The notes below the pieces were generated by a model that saw nothing but the letters and a program-made list of their open reading frames with translations, did no database searches and was not told where the DNA came from. From Sedimenticola hydrogenitrophicus (lineage in GTDB: Bacteria; Pseudomonadota; Gammaproteobacteria; Chromatiales; Chromatiaceae), in assembly GCF_025175675.1 (NCBI RefSeq), contig NZ_JANIOA010000004.1, positions 79,343 through 143,342 of the forward strand: a DNA stretch of 64,000 nt. The letters run 5' to 3'. Of the stretch, positions 27,111 through 36,032 are shown in pieces. Position 1 is the stretch's first letter. Every line of letters starts with the position of its first letter. A program made the translations under genes and the position numbers.

Positions 27111-27617
27111 ATGCCCAGGATCTGGCTCAGCCTCGGCAGCAATATCGACCGCGAAAACAACATCCGCGCGGCGCTGCATGACCTGCAGGCCGAATTCGGC
27201 AGTTTGCTGGTCTCCCGGGTCTACGAGAGCGAGGCGGTCGGTTTTTCCGGCGATGCCTTCTACAACCTGGTGGTGGGGATCGATACCGAGCGGCCGGTGA
27301 CGGAGCTGATCGGCCGGTTTCGCGCCATCGAGTCGGCCCACGGTCGCACCCGGGAGGGGGGCGGTTTCGCCGCGCGCACCCTGGATATCGATCTGCTGAC
27401 CTATGGGGACCGGGTTGTGGATCTGAACGGGCTACACTTGCCGCGGGATGAGATCACCCGCTATGCCTTTGTCCTGTTGCCGCTGACCGAGCTGGCCGGC
27501 GACCACCGCCATCCGGAACTGGGCCGCACCTACAATGAGCTCTGGAGGCGCTTTGACCAGGCATCCCAGCGGCTCTGGCCGGTGCCGTTCGAGACCGGCC
27601 TGCCGCCGGCGGCCTGA
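27111..27617 (+). CDS. folK: 6-hydroxymethyl-7,8-dihydropterin pyrophosphokinase
   Basis: 168 aa. Transfers pyrophosphate from ATP to the product of FolB, the next folate step. Motifs: LSLGSNIDRENNIRAAL, GRTREGGGFAARTLDIDLL (with the two metal-binding Asp) and LPRDEITRYAFVLLPL. It begins one base after folB stop, so the two are an operon. Confidence 0.96.
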   Translation: MPRIWLSLGSNIDRENNIRAALHDLQAEFGSLLVSRVYESEAVGFSGDAFYNLVVGIDTERPVTELIGRFRAIESAHGRTREGGGFAARTLDIDLLTYGDRVVDLNGLHLPRDEITRYAFVLLPLTELAGDHRHPELGRTYNELWRRFDQASQRLWPVPFETGLPPAA

Positions 27618-27623
27618 AGCCGG

Positions 27624-28367
27624 TCACTGCTGTACGCTACGGCCGCCGTCCACGGCGATGATCTGGCCGGTGATGTAGGGGGCGTCCAGCGCCAGGAAGC
27701 GCACGGTGCCGGCAATCTCCTCCGGGGTACCGGAGCGTCCCAGCGAAGTGCGCGAGAGGATCTCGTTTTTCACCTGCTCGCTCGGCTCCTGTTCCGGCCA
27801 GAGAATGGCCCCCGGAGCCACGCCGTTGACCCGGATCTCCGGCCCCAGCTCCCGTGCCAGTGATTTCACCATCATGGCGTTGCCCGCCTTGGCCATGCTG
27901 TAGACGGGGTGATGCTTCAATGGCCGTTCGGCATGGATATCCACCAGGTTGATGATCGCCCCCCGGGTTGCCCGGAGCAGGGGGGCGGCGGCGGTGGCGA
28001 GAAAAAACGGCGCCTTGAGATTGGTGCCCATCAGGTCGTCCCATTGCTCAACGGTCAGCTGCTCCAGCGGTGTCGGGTAGAAGCTGGAGGCGTTGTTGAC
28101 CAGCAGATCGAGCCGGCCGCGCCACTGGCGGATCTGCTGAATCATCTCCGTGAGCTGTTCCAAGGCGTTGAGATCGGCCTGGATCAGCCGCACCGAACCG
28201 GCCCGCCGGCGCTCAAGTTCGTCTCGCAGCGCCTCGGCGGCGGCTTGCGAACGGTGGTAGTGCAGGGCGATATCCAGCCCCTCCCGATGCAGGCGACGGG
28301 TGATCGCGGCACCGATGCGGTGGGCGGCGCCGGTGATCAGGGCGACGGGTGGGTTTGCTGCGGCCAC
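27624..28367 (-). CDS. Pteridine reductase-like short-chain dehydrogenase
   Basis: 247 aa SDR enzyme. The nucleotide site is VALITGAAHRIGAAI, with NNASSFYPTP, the catalytic Tyr-Lys in YSMAKAGNAMM and a closing GGRSVQQ. The TGAxRIG form and HYHRS at the end of the second strand (NADPH preference) resemble pteridine reductase/FolM, which reduces dihydrobiopterin or folates. Convergence with folK strengthens a pterin role. The exact substrate is inference. Confidence 0.85.
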   Translation of the reverse strand: MAAANPPVALITGAAHRIGAAITRRLHREGLDIALHYHRSQAAAEALRDELERRRAGSVRLIQADLNALEQLTEMIQQIRQWRGRLDLLVNNASSFYPTPLEQLTVEQWDDLMGTNLKAPFFLATAAAPLLRATRGAIINLVDIHAERPLKHHPVYSMAKAGNAMMVKSLARELGPEIRVNGVAPGAILWPEQEPSEQVKNEILSRTSLGRSGTPEEIAGTVRFLALDAPYITGQIIAVDGGRSVQQ

Positions 28368-28434
28368 GGCTGGTTCTCCCTCGATTTCTGCTCTACCCTC
28401 TGTCCTGCTAGACTAGGCCGGTCGGTCAAGTTTC

Positions 28435-28570
28435 GTAGGGTGAGGAGTGGTACAAGGATGTACCGTTTACGGACCTGAGGATGGCCTAAGCGACAGCGCA
28501 TCCACCGGGGCAATGGTGGATGTGCCTGCCGGCTTATCCACCCTACATAAAGTACTTTATCAAATTGAAG
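28435..28570. repeat. Palindromic dispersed repeat, copy B (rearranged interior)
   Basis: 112 bp (28435-28546) with GTAGGG at the left and CTTATCCACCCTAC at the right, followed by AAAGTACTTTATCAAATTG as in copy A. The inner GAGGAGTGGTAC...GGACCTGAGGATGG is in the opposite orientation to copy A, and AAGCGACAGCGCATCCACC is also inverted and displaced. It occupies the gap between the pteridine reductase and the MidA-like gene. Confidence 0.8.
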
Positions 28571-28651
28571 TAGCACCAGTAGTGCGACACTGGCCGTGAT
28601 AACGGTTCAATACCCACCACTTTATACCGAACAGACGAGTTTGCGAAATTC

Positions 28652-29860
28652 ATGATTGAGCGCACCAACCCCCGGGCGGCCGAGGCCGTCGTGGCGCAAC
28701 TGCCGGAACCGGATGCGGACGCCCGGCTGCACAGCCTGCAACTGGTGTCGCTGATCCGTGACGAGATCGCCGCCGCCGGGGGGCGCATACCCTTTGATCG
28801 CTATATGGAGCTGGCCCTCTATGCCCCGGGGCTCGGCTACTACGCGGCCGGGGCGCGCAAGTTCGGCGCGGCGGGGGATTTCGTCACCGCCCCGGAGCTC
28901 TCGCCGCTGTTCGCCCGCTGCCTGGCACGTCAGTGCCGGGAGGTGCTCGACGGGCTCCCCGGCGGCACGATCCTGGAGGTGGGGGCCGGTTCCGGCATCC
29001 TCGCCGCCGATCTGCTGCTGGAGCTGGAGCGGTTCGACTGCCTGCCGGCGCGTTACCTGATCCTCGACCTGAGTCCGGAGCTGCAGCAGCGTCAACGCCA
29101 GACCCTGAGCCGGCGCGCCCCCCATCTGCTCGACCGGGTCGAATGGCTGACGGCGTTTCCCGAGAGCGCCTTTTGCGGCCTGGTGATCGCCAATGAGCTG
29201 TTGGACGCCATGCCGGTGCACCGCTTCCGGCTCTCCGCCGGTACCCTGTTGGAGCAGTTTGTCGGCTGTACCGGGGAGCGCTTCGAACTGATCTGGGCGG
29301 CGCCGGAATCGCCCGCTTTTGCCCGACACCTGGCCGCCGCGTTGAGCCGGTTGGGGGCAACCGATGATTATGCGTCGGAGGTCAACCAGCGGGCCGGACC
29401 CTGGCTCGCTTCCCTGGCGCACTGCCTGGAGCGTGGGGCGGTGCTGCTGATCGATTACGGCCACAGCCGCGCCGAGTACTACCACCCGGCCCGCAGCCGC
29501 GGCACCCTGATGTGCCACTACCGGCACCGTGCCCACCCCGATCCGCTGGTCTACCCGGGGCTGCAGGATATCACCGCCCACGTGGATTTCACCGCCATTG
29601 CCGAGGCGGCGCTGGCGGCGGGGTTCCGGGTGGCGGGGTACACCACCCAGGCGTTCTTCCTGATGGCTAGCGGACTGGACCGGTTGGTGGCGGAATCCGA
29701 TCCGGACGAGGCGGCGGCCCATCTGGCGCTGGTACAAGGGGTGCGGCGCCTGACCCTGCCGACCGAAATGGGCGAGCGCTTCAAGGTGCTGGGGCTGACC
29801 AAGGGCTGGGAGTCGCCGCTGAGCGGTTTCGCCATGAGGGATCTGCGTGACCGGCTCTAG
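28652..29860 (+). CDS. MidA/NDUFAF7-family SAM-dependent methyltransferase
   Basis: 402 aa. The family's conserved N-terminus is IPFDRYMELALYAPGLGYY with KFGAAGDFVTAPELSPLF. The SAM-binding glycine loop is LEVGAGSGILAADLL (about residues 107-121), and VIANELLDAMPVHRF follows. The mitochondrial homologue methylates a complex I subunit; the bacterial target is not established. It overlaps the lipoprotein gene downstream by 14 bp. Cytoplasmic. Confidence 0.93.
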   Translation: MIERTNPRAAEAVVAQLPEPDADARLHSLQLVSLIRDEIAAAGGRIPFDRYMELALYAPGLGYYAAGARKFGAAGDFVTAPELSPLFARCLARQCREVLDGLPGGTILEVGAGSGILAADLLLELERFDCLPARYLILDLSPELQQRQRQTLSRRAPHLLDRVEWLTAFPESAFCGLVIANELLDAMPVHRFRLSAGTLLEQFVGCTGERFELIWAAPESPAFARHLAAALSRLGATDDYASEVNQRAGPWLASLAHCLERGAVLLIDYGHSRAEYYHPARSRGTLMCHYRHRAHPDPLVYPGLQDITAHVDFTAIAEAALAAGFRVAGYTTQAFFLMASGLDRLVAESDPDEAAAHLALVQGVRRLTLPTEMGERFKVLGLTKGWESPLSGFAMRDLRDRL

Positions 29861-30557
29861 CCGACTGCTGCTGGTGGCGGTGCTGCTGGCGCTGGTCGGC
29901 TGCAACAGCACGCCGGATCGAGACTCGCCGATCAAGACCCGCCAGTTCCGCATGGATGACATCGCCAAGAGCGATGTGGACATGGTGGCGGAGATCCAGA
30001 TCCGGTTCTCCATGGAACATCTGCGCGAGCTGATGGAGAAACTCTATCGGCGCAATCCCCGGGAGTGGCGCAAGGACGGTGCCGCCACCCTGGAGCAGGC
30101 TGTGGATAAGGTGTTCGGTGCAACCCGGAGCGGGCAGTTTCCCGAGCTGCGGCAGCTACATGGCAGCGATGCCATCATGCTGACCTTCGATGAGCAGTAC
30201 CGGGGCGACCGCGTGCTCGCCTTTATCGAGGGGCTGCGGGGAATGATCCTGGCGGCGCACAACGGCAAGCAGACCTTTTATCTGACCGATGAACTGGATC
30301 CGCAGAAACTCTACAATGCCGCACGCAATATCGAGATCGCCACCTGGAAGCTGGGGCATACCCGGGACAGCGCGGGGCGGCTGTTCCTGGTCAGTAACGA
30401 GACCGCGGGGCCGGTGATCAATCTCAGCTATGAGCGTCTGTTGGGCAAGCTGATTGCGCTGCAGGACGGGATGGCCCGGATCGTCGCCCAGAGCGGCAAC
30501 CGGCGCATCAAGACCATTATCCAGTCGGTCGCCTCGGCGGTCTTCATGCCTATCTGA
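29847..30557 (+). CDS. Putative lipoprotein of unknown function
   Basis: 236 aa. The signal sequence LLLVAVLLALVGC carries a lipobox with Cys at about residue 19, so a membrane-anchored lipoprotein is expected. The mature part is mostly helical (MEHLRELMEKLYRRNPREW; FIEGLRGMILAAH) with no recognised domain. It overlaps the methyltransferase gene by 14 bp, suggesting co-expression. Function unknown. Confidence 0.85.
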   Translation: MTGSSRLLLVAVLLALVGCNSTPDRDSPIKTRQFRMDDIAKSDVDMVAEIQIRFSMEHLRELMEKLYRRNPREWRKDGAATLEQAVDKVFGATRSGQFPELRQLHGSDAIMLTFDEQYRGDRVLAFIEGLRGMILAAHNGKQTFYLTDELDPQKLYNAARNIEIATWKLGHTRDSAGRLFLVSNETAGPVINLSYERLLGKLIALQDGMARIVAQSGNRRIKTIIQSVASAVFMPI

Positions 30558-30650
30558 ATGCACTTCTGATTTCCGCCGAATGGTTGCAAACGATACGATT
30601 TTGTGGATAGATTGTGGCATATTCGAAAACTTCTATCTGTGAGTCAAGTT

Positions 30651-30902
30651 ATGTCTGTCTACCAAAGCGACTTTCAACCCGGCGATATTCTCGAGCTGTT
30701 TGGCGAAACCTATCAGGTGCTGGAGAATGACGGCGTCACCGGCCAGCTGATCCCCTTTCCCTCGGAGGAAGTCCCCGCCCACCGCGTGGTCTGGGCGGAG
30801 GAGGCGGGGGAGTATGGCCGTATCGGTCATGCCGAACTGCCGGGTCCCTCGCCCTGTGCCGGCGGCACCTGCCCGAGCAAGGGACGGGGTTCGCCCCTGT
30901 AA
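30651..30902 (+). CDS. Small protein of unknown function
   Basis: 83 aa, no signal or membrane segment. The N-terminal part (FQPGDILELFGETYQVLEN) looks like a small beta-barrel or SH3-like fold. It ends in a Gly/Pro/Cys-rich tail with two Cys (CAGGTC). ATG 30651 was chosen; the frame upstream to 30603 has no start signal. It is followed by a strong terminator at 30975. Function unknown. Confidence 0.6.
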   Translation: MSVYQSDFQPGDILELFGETYQVLENDGVTGQLIPFPSEEVPAHRVVWAEEAGEYGRIGHAELPGPSPCAGGTCPSKGRGSPL

Positions 30903-30974
30903 CCCTTCGCCCTGACAGCGGATGCAAAAAGCGCTTTGCACGCCGCAGTGTGAACAACTTAAAATACCGGTTTT

Positions 30975-30999
30975 CCCAGCCAGTCCGGCTGGGTTTTTT
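30975..30999 (+). terminator. Rho-independent terminator
   Basis: Perfect 7-bp stem CCCAGCC / GGCTGGG with a 5-nt loop and six T residues. It ends the transcript from the small ORF and perhaps from the methyltransferase and lipoprotein genes. Confidence 0.88.
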
Positions 31000-31022
31000 G
31001 CTGCACAGGAACCGCCAGCCCC

Positions 31023-31949
31023 ATGATCGCCGTCTTCAACGCACTGATCCCGGTCATTGCCATTATCCTGCTCGGGATGCTGCTCCGACGGACCCCGCTG
31101 TTTACCGACGAGAGCTGGCTCGGCTTCGAAAACCTCTGCTATTTCGTGCTCTTCCCGGCGCTGCTGATCAAGACCCTGGCCACCGCCAAGATCGCCTCCA
31201 CCGAGCTGCTGCTGTTCTCGGCCATGGTGCTGTTTGCCATCTTCGGCATGAGCCTGCTGTTGCTGCTGTTCCAGCCGCTGATGCGGCGCTGGCTGGGGAT
31301 CGGCGGTGCTTCGTTCACCAGCCTGTTCCAGGGGGCGACCCGCTGGCACGGTTTCATCGCCCTCTCCATTGTCGGCCTGCTCTTCGGCGATGAAGGGGTG
31401 GCCTACATGGCGATCATCATGGCAGTGATCATTCCGCCGCTGAACGTCATCAATGTCTCGGTACTGGCGCGCTTTACCGATGGCGACAGCGGTCTCGGGG
31501 ATGTATTGCGCAAGCTGCGGAAGAATCCCTTCATCATCGCCTGCGGGATCGGCGCCACGCTCAACCTCAGCGGCCTCGGGCTGCCGTCGCAGATCTTCTC
31601 CCTGTTCGATATCCTCGGCGGCGGGGCGCTGGGGCTGGGCCTGCTGACGGTGGGTGCCGGGCTGCACTTCTCCCTGGTGCTGGATCACCGGCTGCTGGTC
31701 TCGTTCGGCGCCGCCATCCGCCTGTTGGGGATGCCGCTGTTGATGTTCACCGGCGCCTGGCTGTTCGGCATCGAGGGGGTGCCGCGCACCGTGGCGGTGA
31801 TCGCCGCCGCCGTGCCCACCGCCTCCACCTCCTACATCCTGGCGCGGCAGATGGGCGGTGATGCGCCCTTGATGGCCAACCTGATCACGGTGCAGGTGGT
31901 GGCCGCGGCGTTGACCCTGCCGGTGATGATCTGGCTGGCGGGCTTTTGA
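31023..31949 (+). CDS. AEC-family transporter
   Basis: 308 aa, about ten hydrophobic helices across the inner membrane. Belongs to the auxin efflux carrier (AEC) family: IAVFNALIPVIAIILLGMLL at the N-terminus, the polar break FQGATRWHGFIALSIVG in the middle, and AVPTASTSYILARQMGGD near the end. Bacterial members move organic acids such as malate or malonate; the substrate is unknown. It is a stand-alone gene flanked by a terminator and a GTCGGAGTCA hairpin. Confidence 0.92.
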   Translation: MIAVFNALIPVIAIILLGMLLRRTPLFTDESWLGFENLCYFVLFPALLIKTLATAKIASTELLLFSAMVLFAIFGMSLLLLLFQPLMRRWLGIGGASFTSLFQGATRWHGFIALSIVGLLFGDEGVAYMAIIMAVIIPPLNVINVSVLARFTDGDSGLGDVLRKLRKNPFIIACGIGATLNLSGLGLPSQIFSLFDILGGGALGLGLLTVGAGLHFSLVLDHRLLVSFGAAIRLLGMPLLMFTGAWLFGIEGVPRTVAVIAAAVPTASTSYILARQMGGDAPLMANLITVQVVAAALTLPVMIWLAGF

Positions 31950-31988
31950 TTCAGCCGCTAGAGTTGGGTTTTACCTGGGAACCAGTCA

Positions 31989-32057
31989 GGGGTCGGAGTC
32001 AGGCCATTCGGGACAGTAGGGCGCTGCCTTGTGGTGGAATGGCCTGACTCCGACCCC
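31989..32057. repeat. GTCGGAGTCA hairpin repeat, copy 1
   Basis: 69 bp. The two ends are perfectly complementary over 21 bp, GGGGTCGGAGTCAGGCCATT and its complement. The loop is about 27 bp and unlike the loops of the other copies. It lies in the gap before the DUF2461 gene. Confidence 0.9.
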
Positions 32058-32092
32058 GGATGAATCATAAATATCGGTACAAGGAGGCGATC

Positions 32093-32782
32093 ATGGCCCG
32101 GTTCAACGGTTTTCCCGAAGCCACCCTGGTGTTTCTCGGTGAACTCAAGGCGAACAACAACAAGACCTGGTTCAACGACAACAAGCCCCGTTACGAGGCG
32201 TTGGTCCGGGAGCCGGCGCTGGCCCTCATCGAATCCATGGCCGGAGGACTGGCGGAGATCTCGCCCCATTTCCGCGCCATACCGAAAAAAGTGGGCGGTT
32301 CGCTGATGCGGGTCTACCGCGATACCCGCTTCGCCAGCGACAAAACCCCCTACAAGACCAACATCGGCATCCAGTTCCGCCATGCGCTGGGCAAGGATAT
32401 CCACGCCCCCGGCTTCTATCTGCACATCGAGCCGGAGGGCTGCTTTGTCGGCGCCGGCATCTGGCACCCGGAGTCAAAGACCCTGGGCCGGATCCGCGGC
32501 TTCATGGACGACAACCCGGCAGCCTGGAGGAAGGCGCTGCAGGCCCCCGCCTTCGCCCGCGAGTTCAACCTGGAGGGCGACAGCCTGAAGCGGCCGCCAC
32601 GCGGCTTCGCTGTCGATCACCCGCTGATAGAGGATCTGAAAAGGAAGGACTTCATCGCCATCAAGCCGATCGAACCGGCGGCGATCCACTCGCCCCGGTT
32701 CCCCCAGTCGGTGCTGAAGGATTTTCGCCGCACCGACGCCTTCATGCGCTATCTCTGCACCGCGATCAACGTCAACTACTGA
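32093..32782 (+). CDS. DUF2461/TIGR02453-family protein
   Basis: 229 aa. It begins MARFNGFPEATLVFLGEL and has FNDNKPRYEALVREPALALI, RVYRDTRFASDKTPYKTNIG and FYLHIEPEGCFVGAGIWHPE, all family hallmarks. Its function is unknown across bacteria and fungi. ATG 32093 is chosen because AAGGAGG sits just upstream; the frame extends to an ATG at 32060 that directly abuts the hairpin repeat and lacks a ribosome-binding site. Confidence 0.9.
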   Translation: MARFNGFPEATLVFLGELKANNNKTWFNDNKPRYEALVREPALALIESMAGGLAEISPHFRAIPKKVGGSLMRVYRDTRFASDKTPYKTNIGIQFRHALGKDIHAPGFYLHIEPEGCFVGAGIWHPESKTLGRIRGFMDDNPAAWRKALQAPAFAREFNLEGDSLKRPPRGFAVDHPLIEDLKRKDFIAIKPIEPAAIHSPRFPQSVLKDFRRTDAFMRYLCTAINVNY

Positions 32783-32799
32783 TCCGTCGTCACCCAGGC

Positions 32800-32842
32800 G
32801 ACCGCCCGGCTCCGGGCGGCAGGTTCCTGCCTGCGTCTTTTT
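32800..32842 (+). terminator. Possible terminator after DUF2461
   Basis: GC-rich dyads (CCGCCCGG / CCGGGCGG and CAGG / CCTG) precede CTTTTTG. The T run is short and the geometry is not ideal. Confidence 0.4.
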
Positions 32843-32988
32843 GTACGCGGTGGGAAAAAGCCGTTTGCGCATAGCATGACTTGCTTATCTTTCCGGTTGC
32901 TCTATGATGCTTGGTGATATGTTGAAAAGTTATTTATTTCAATAACTTATAACCATATAAACAGAATATTGCAACTGAGGTAGAGGTT

Positions 32989-34152
32989 ATGCAGTCAGGT
33001 CCGCGCGAGATCGAAACCCCGTTCCGTCCGATACCCCTGGAGGTGCCGGAGGGGATGATGCCGAACGAGTTTTTCAACAGCACCGAGAATCTCAATGACC
33101 TGGTGCACAACAACGGCCTGCTGGTGAATCCGGAGAACCTGCTGCTCTATCGCAAGGCGCTGGGCCACAGCAACGAGTTCGACGCCTCGATCATCTACAA
33201 CACCTCCAACTGCATCCTCGACCCGCTGGGCCGGCCGGTGCGCCGCACCCAGGTGCCGGACCAGGTGAAGCATGTCTGGAACCGCATGAACCAGGTGCTG
33301 ATCGAGTACATGCTGGAGCAGTTTCCCGACCCGGACGAGGCGCTGATCCTGGCGGGCGAGGCGAGCCTGGATGCCACCTGGCCGCTCACCTCCGCCGGCG
33401 TGCCGAGCATCCGCATGCTGCACAACCATTTCATCGTTTTCGACAAGCAGCAGCTGCGTGAAGCCCGGTTGGCCGATGCGGATAATCCGAACCTCACCGA
33501 TGGCGGCCAGCACAGCCTGTTTCAAGCCTACATGCACGATGTCTATCACCAATTCTTCTCCCAGCTGGATCTGCAGATCCTGCGTCCGGTCACCGACGGC
33601 ACCTGCCGCCTCGAACTCACCGGTTATCCCCAGGGCCTGCCGAGCTGGGAGGTGCAGGGCGGCGTGGATGTGTTGAAGAACATCCGCTTCTGGCGTGAGT
33701 ACGACGCCATCCTGATGGGCTTCATCGACTTCTATCGCACCTTCTTCACCCAGGTCTCCACCCGTAATGCGCCGATCCCCCGGGACGCCTATTTCCCCGA
33801 GCAGATCGAGAACACCCTGATCTACAACAACGACTTTCTCAAGACCGCGAAGAAGGTGCGTGACCAGTGCGTGCACGATGCCAAGTATGCCAACGCCATC
33901 CGCTGGCAACCGGCCTTCAAGCAGCTGCTCTACCGCGACGACAGCGGACGGCTGATTATCACCATCAGCCAGAACTCCATCGGCAACGCCATTACCGAAC
34001 TATTGGGGGTGGTGGTGAAGCGGACCCCCGATACCGATGCCTATGAGGCGAAGGAGCCACGGCTGATCGAGCGGCTGCTGGAGGTGCGGCGGCGCCTGGT
34101 GGAGGCGGACCTGGGTGAGCCTATCGGCACACGATATTGGGGGACCGAGTAG
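32989..34152 (+). CDS. 387-aa protein of unknown family
   Basis: Not recognised. Soluble, no signal peptide or membrane segment. It contains SAGVPSIRMLHNHFIVFDK (about residues 131-149) with two His, QHSLFQAYMHDVYHQFFSQL (about 172-191) and a C-terminal helical ERLLEVRRRLVEADLGEP. The many Asn, Asp, His and aromatic residues suggest an enzyme or ligand-binding protein. Codon use matches the backbone, so it is not obviously imported. A long AT-rich leader (about 32880-32980) precedes it. It stands alone between DUF2461 and a repeat-rich gap. Confidence 0.88.
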   Translation: MQSGPREIETPFRPIPLEVPEGMMPNEFFNSTENLNDLVHNNGLLVNPENLLLYRKALGHSNEFDASIIYNTSNCILDPLGRPVRRTQVPDQVKHVWNRMNQVLIEYMLEQFPDPDEALILAGEASLDATWPLTSAGVPSIRMLHNHFIVFDKQQLREARLADADNPNLTDGGQHSLFQAYMHDVYHQFFSQLDLQILRPVTDGTCRLELTGYPQGLPSWEVQGGVDVLKNIRFWREYDAILMGFIDFYRTFFTQVSTRNAPIPRDAYFPEQIENTLIYNNDFLKTAKKVRDQCVHDAKYANAIRWQPAFKQLLYRDDSGRLIITISQNSIGNAITELLGVVVKRTPDTDAYEAKEPRLIERLLEVRRRLVEADLGEPIGTRYWGTE

Positions 34153-34230
34153 CAGGGGTCGGTTTATCGACCAACAAAAATGCCCCGAAGATGTCGTCAA
34201 TGTAGGATGCCGGTGAGGCACGAACAGCGG

Positions 34231-34393
34231 CGTAGCCTGGATGAAGCCGCCACCACCGAAACAGGCATTCCCGCATGTGCCCAGGGCGGCACAATCCGGG
34301 GAGTGGAGCAGGCGCCGTGCGCAGTCCCGGATTCCGCCCGTCCGGGGTTGTGTGTCTGTCGGGCTTTCGTGGGGTGGGCTTCATCCAGCTACG
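34231..34393. repeat. Palindromic repeat, CGTAGCCTGGATGAAG type
   Basis: CGTAGCCTGGATGAAGCC at the left pairs with GGCTTCATCCAGCTACG at the right. Inner pieces AATCCGGGG and CCCGGATT are also complementary. This is a REP-like intergenic unit filling most of the gap 34153-34430, which has no gene. Confidence 0.65.
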
Positions 34394-34430
34394 TACTAAG
34401 CCAGACTACGCTGCCGCAGGAGGCACACCC

Positions 34431-35165
34431 CTACTTATTCCGCTTGTCCCGGACGTAGAGGACCTTGGAATTGGTTCCGCCCACCTGCCGCTCCTCGGTG
34501 TCGAACAGCTTGGTGGCGGTGACCAGTTCACCCAGCCGGCCGTAACCGTAATTGCGCGGATCGAAATCGGGCGACTGCTTGGCGATATTACTGCCGACAG
34601 GCCCGAGTTGGGCCCAGCCGCTGTCATCGGAAGAGGTGTCGACGGCATTGCGCAGCAGGTTGACCAGCTTGGCGTCCCGTCGCAGATCGCCGCTGCTCTT
34701 CTTGGCAATGGCGGCACCTTCATCACTCTTGGCCCGCAGCACCTCGGTGTAGATGAACTTGTCACAGGCCGAGACAAAGGGTGAGGGGGTCTTTTTTTCG
34801 CCGAAGCCGTACACCAGCAGGCCAGACTCCCGGATCCTGGAGGCCAGCTTGGTAAAATCGCTGTCGCTGGAGACGATGCAGAAGCCGTTGAAGTTGTTGG
34901 TGTAGAGCAGGTCCATGGCGTCGATGATCATGGCGCTGTCGGTGGCGTTTTTGCCCTTGGTGTAGGCAAATTGCTGCATCGGCTGTATCGAGTGCTCCAG
35001 CAGCACCTCTTTCCATCCCTTCAGGCTGGGTGAGGTCCAGTCGCCATAGATGCGCTTGACGCTGGCTGTGCCATAGTTGGCGATCTCGGACAGCAGGCCG
35101 TCGACAATACTCGGTTGCGCATTGTCCGCGTCGATAAGCACCGCCAATTTGTCGGTATTTTCCAT
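34431..35165 (-). CDS. NYN-domain (LabA/DUF88) protein with C-terminal OST-HTH/LOTUS domain
   Basis: 244 aa. NYN (PIN-like) predicted RNase domain: KLAVLIDADNAQPSIV (first acidic pair, about residues 6-21), KNATDSAMIIDAMDLL and FCIVSSDSDFTKLASRIRE (last acids, about 95-113). After a Lys/Ser linker the C-terminal part (DAKLVNLLRNAV...FDPRNYGYGRLGELV) matches a LOTUS domain, which can bind RNA, including G-quadruplex RNA. The expected role is RNA processing or decay; targets are unknown. It is a single gene on the minus strand. Confidence 0.92.
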   Translation of the reverse strand: MENTDKLAVLIDADNAQPSIVDGLLSEIANYGTASVKRIYGDWTSPSLKGWKEVLLEHSIQPMQQFAYTKGKNATDSAMIIDAMDLLYTNNFNGFCIVSSDSDFTKLASRIRESGLLVYGFGEKKTPSPFVSACDKFIYTEVLRAKSDEGAAIAKKSSGDLRRDAKLVNLLRNAVDTSSDDSGWAQLGPVGSNIAKQSPDFDPRNYGYGRLGELVTATKLFDTEERQVGGTNSKVLYVRDKRNK

Positions 35166-35465
35166 GGTTCTGTTCTTATTTTTCCGTCTATTAGGGTCAA
35201 GCTACCGGGTTGCACGGCGGCCTCTGGCACAGCCTAGCAGACTCCACCGTGCAGCGGAACCGTTCCCATGGCGCCGCCTTGCCCCGGGCCGGCACCGGGT
35301 TATTGCCGAATTACCGGCGAAAACAGCCCTATAATCAAGTGTGTAGTGGTGTCGGCGGCGTTACGGGTGATTGAGCGAGATCATGATTTCGACGGGTAAG
35401 GGTTTTACTCTCGCGGCGGATTGATACTATGTCAGCTTACGGGGGCGTACGGGTAGCGCGATACA

Positions 35466-36032
35466 ATGGATTATCTACGCAAGGTCTACCAATTGAATAT
35501 CAGCCTGCTGGGGGTGATCCCGGAGGTGTGGCGTCAGCTGCGGGTGGCCGACAGCGATACCCTGGCGGATCTGCACGATACGCTGCAGATCGCCATGGGC
35601 TGGACCGATATCCATATGCACATGTTTATCCGTGAGGGTGAAAAGTACGGTATTCCCGACGACCAGTTTCCGGATGACACCCGTAATGAGCGGCAGATCC
35701 GTTTGCGCCAGCTGCTGAAAAAACCGGGGGACGGTCTGCTCTACATCTACGACTTCGGCGATGCCTGGGAGCATCGGGTGGTGCTGGAGCAGATCCTGCC
35801 CTACGATTTGTCACAAACCCTGCCGATCTGTTGCTACGGTGAGCGCGCCTGCCCACCCGAGGATGTAGGAGGGCCGCCCGGCTATGATGAGTTTCTTGAA
35901 GCGACTGCCGACCCCTCGCACCCCGAACACGACTACATGACCCGCTGGATCGGCGGTGGGTTCTCCCCCGAGCTGTTCGATCTCGACCTGACCAACGAAC
36001 TGTTGCGGGACAAGCACCTTCGCTTGGGCTAA
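35466..36032 (+). CDS. Plasmid pRiA4b ORF-3-family protein
   Basis: 188 aa. The family core is LNISLLGVIPEVWRQLRVADSDTLADLH (quoted in part: LLGVIPEVWRQLRV), followed by WTDIHMHMF and LLYIYDFGDAWEHRVVLEQ, then GERACPPEDVGGPPGYDEF. These proteins are often carried on plasmids and mobile DNA; their function is not established. The stop is embedded in the left end of a palindromic repeat. The 300-bp gap upstream (35166-35465) holds no gene and only a lone TATAAT at 35330. Confidence 0.93.
   Translation: MDYLRKVYQLNISLLGVIPEVWRQLRVADSDTLADLHDTLQIAMGWTDIHMHMFIREGEKYGIPDDQFPDDTRNERQIRLRQLLKKPGDGLLYIYDFGDAWEHRVVLEQILPYDLSQTLPICCYGERACPPEDVGGPPGYDEFLEATADPSHPEHDYMTRWIGGGFSPELFDLDLTNELLRDKHLRLG

Noticed and set aside
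32060..32092. Earlier ATG for the DUF2461 gene
   Set aside because: It abuts the hairpin repeat and has no ribosome-binding site, while ATG 32093 follows AAGGAGG and starts the conserved N-terminus.
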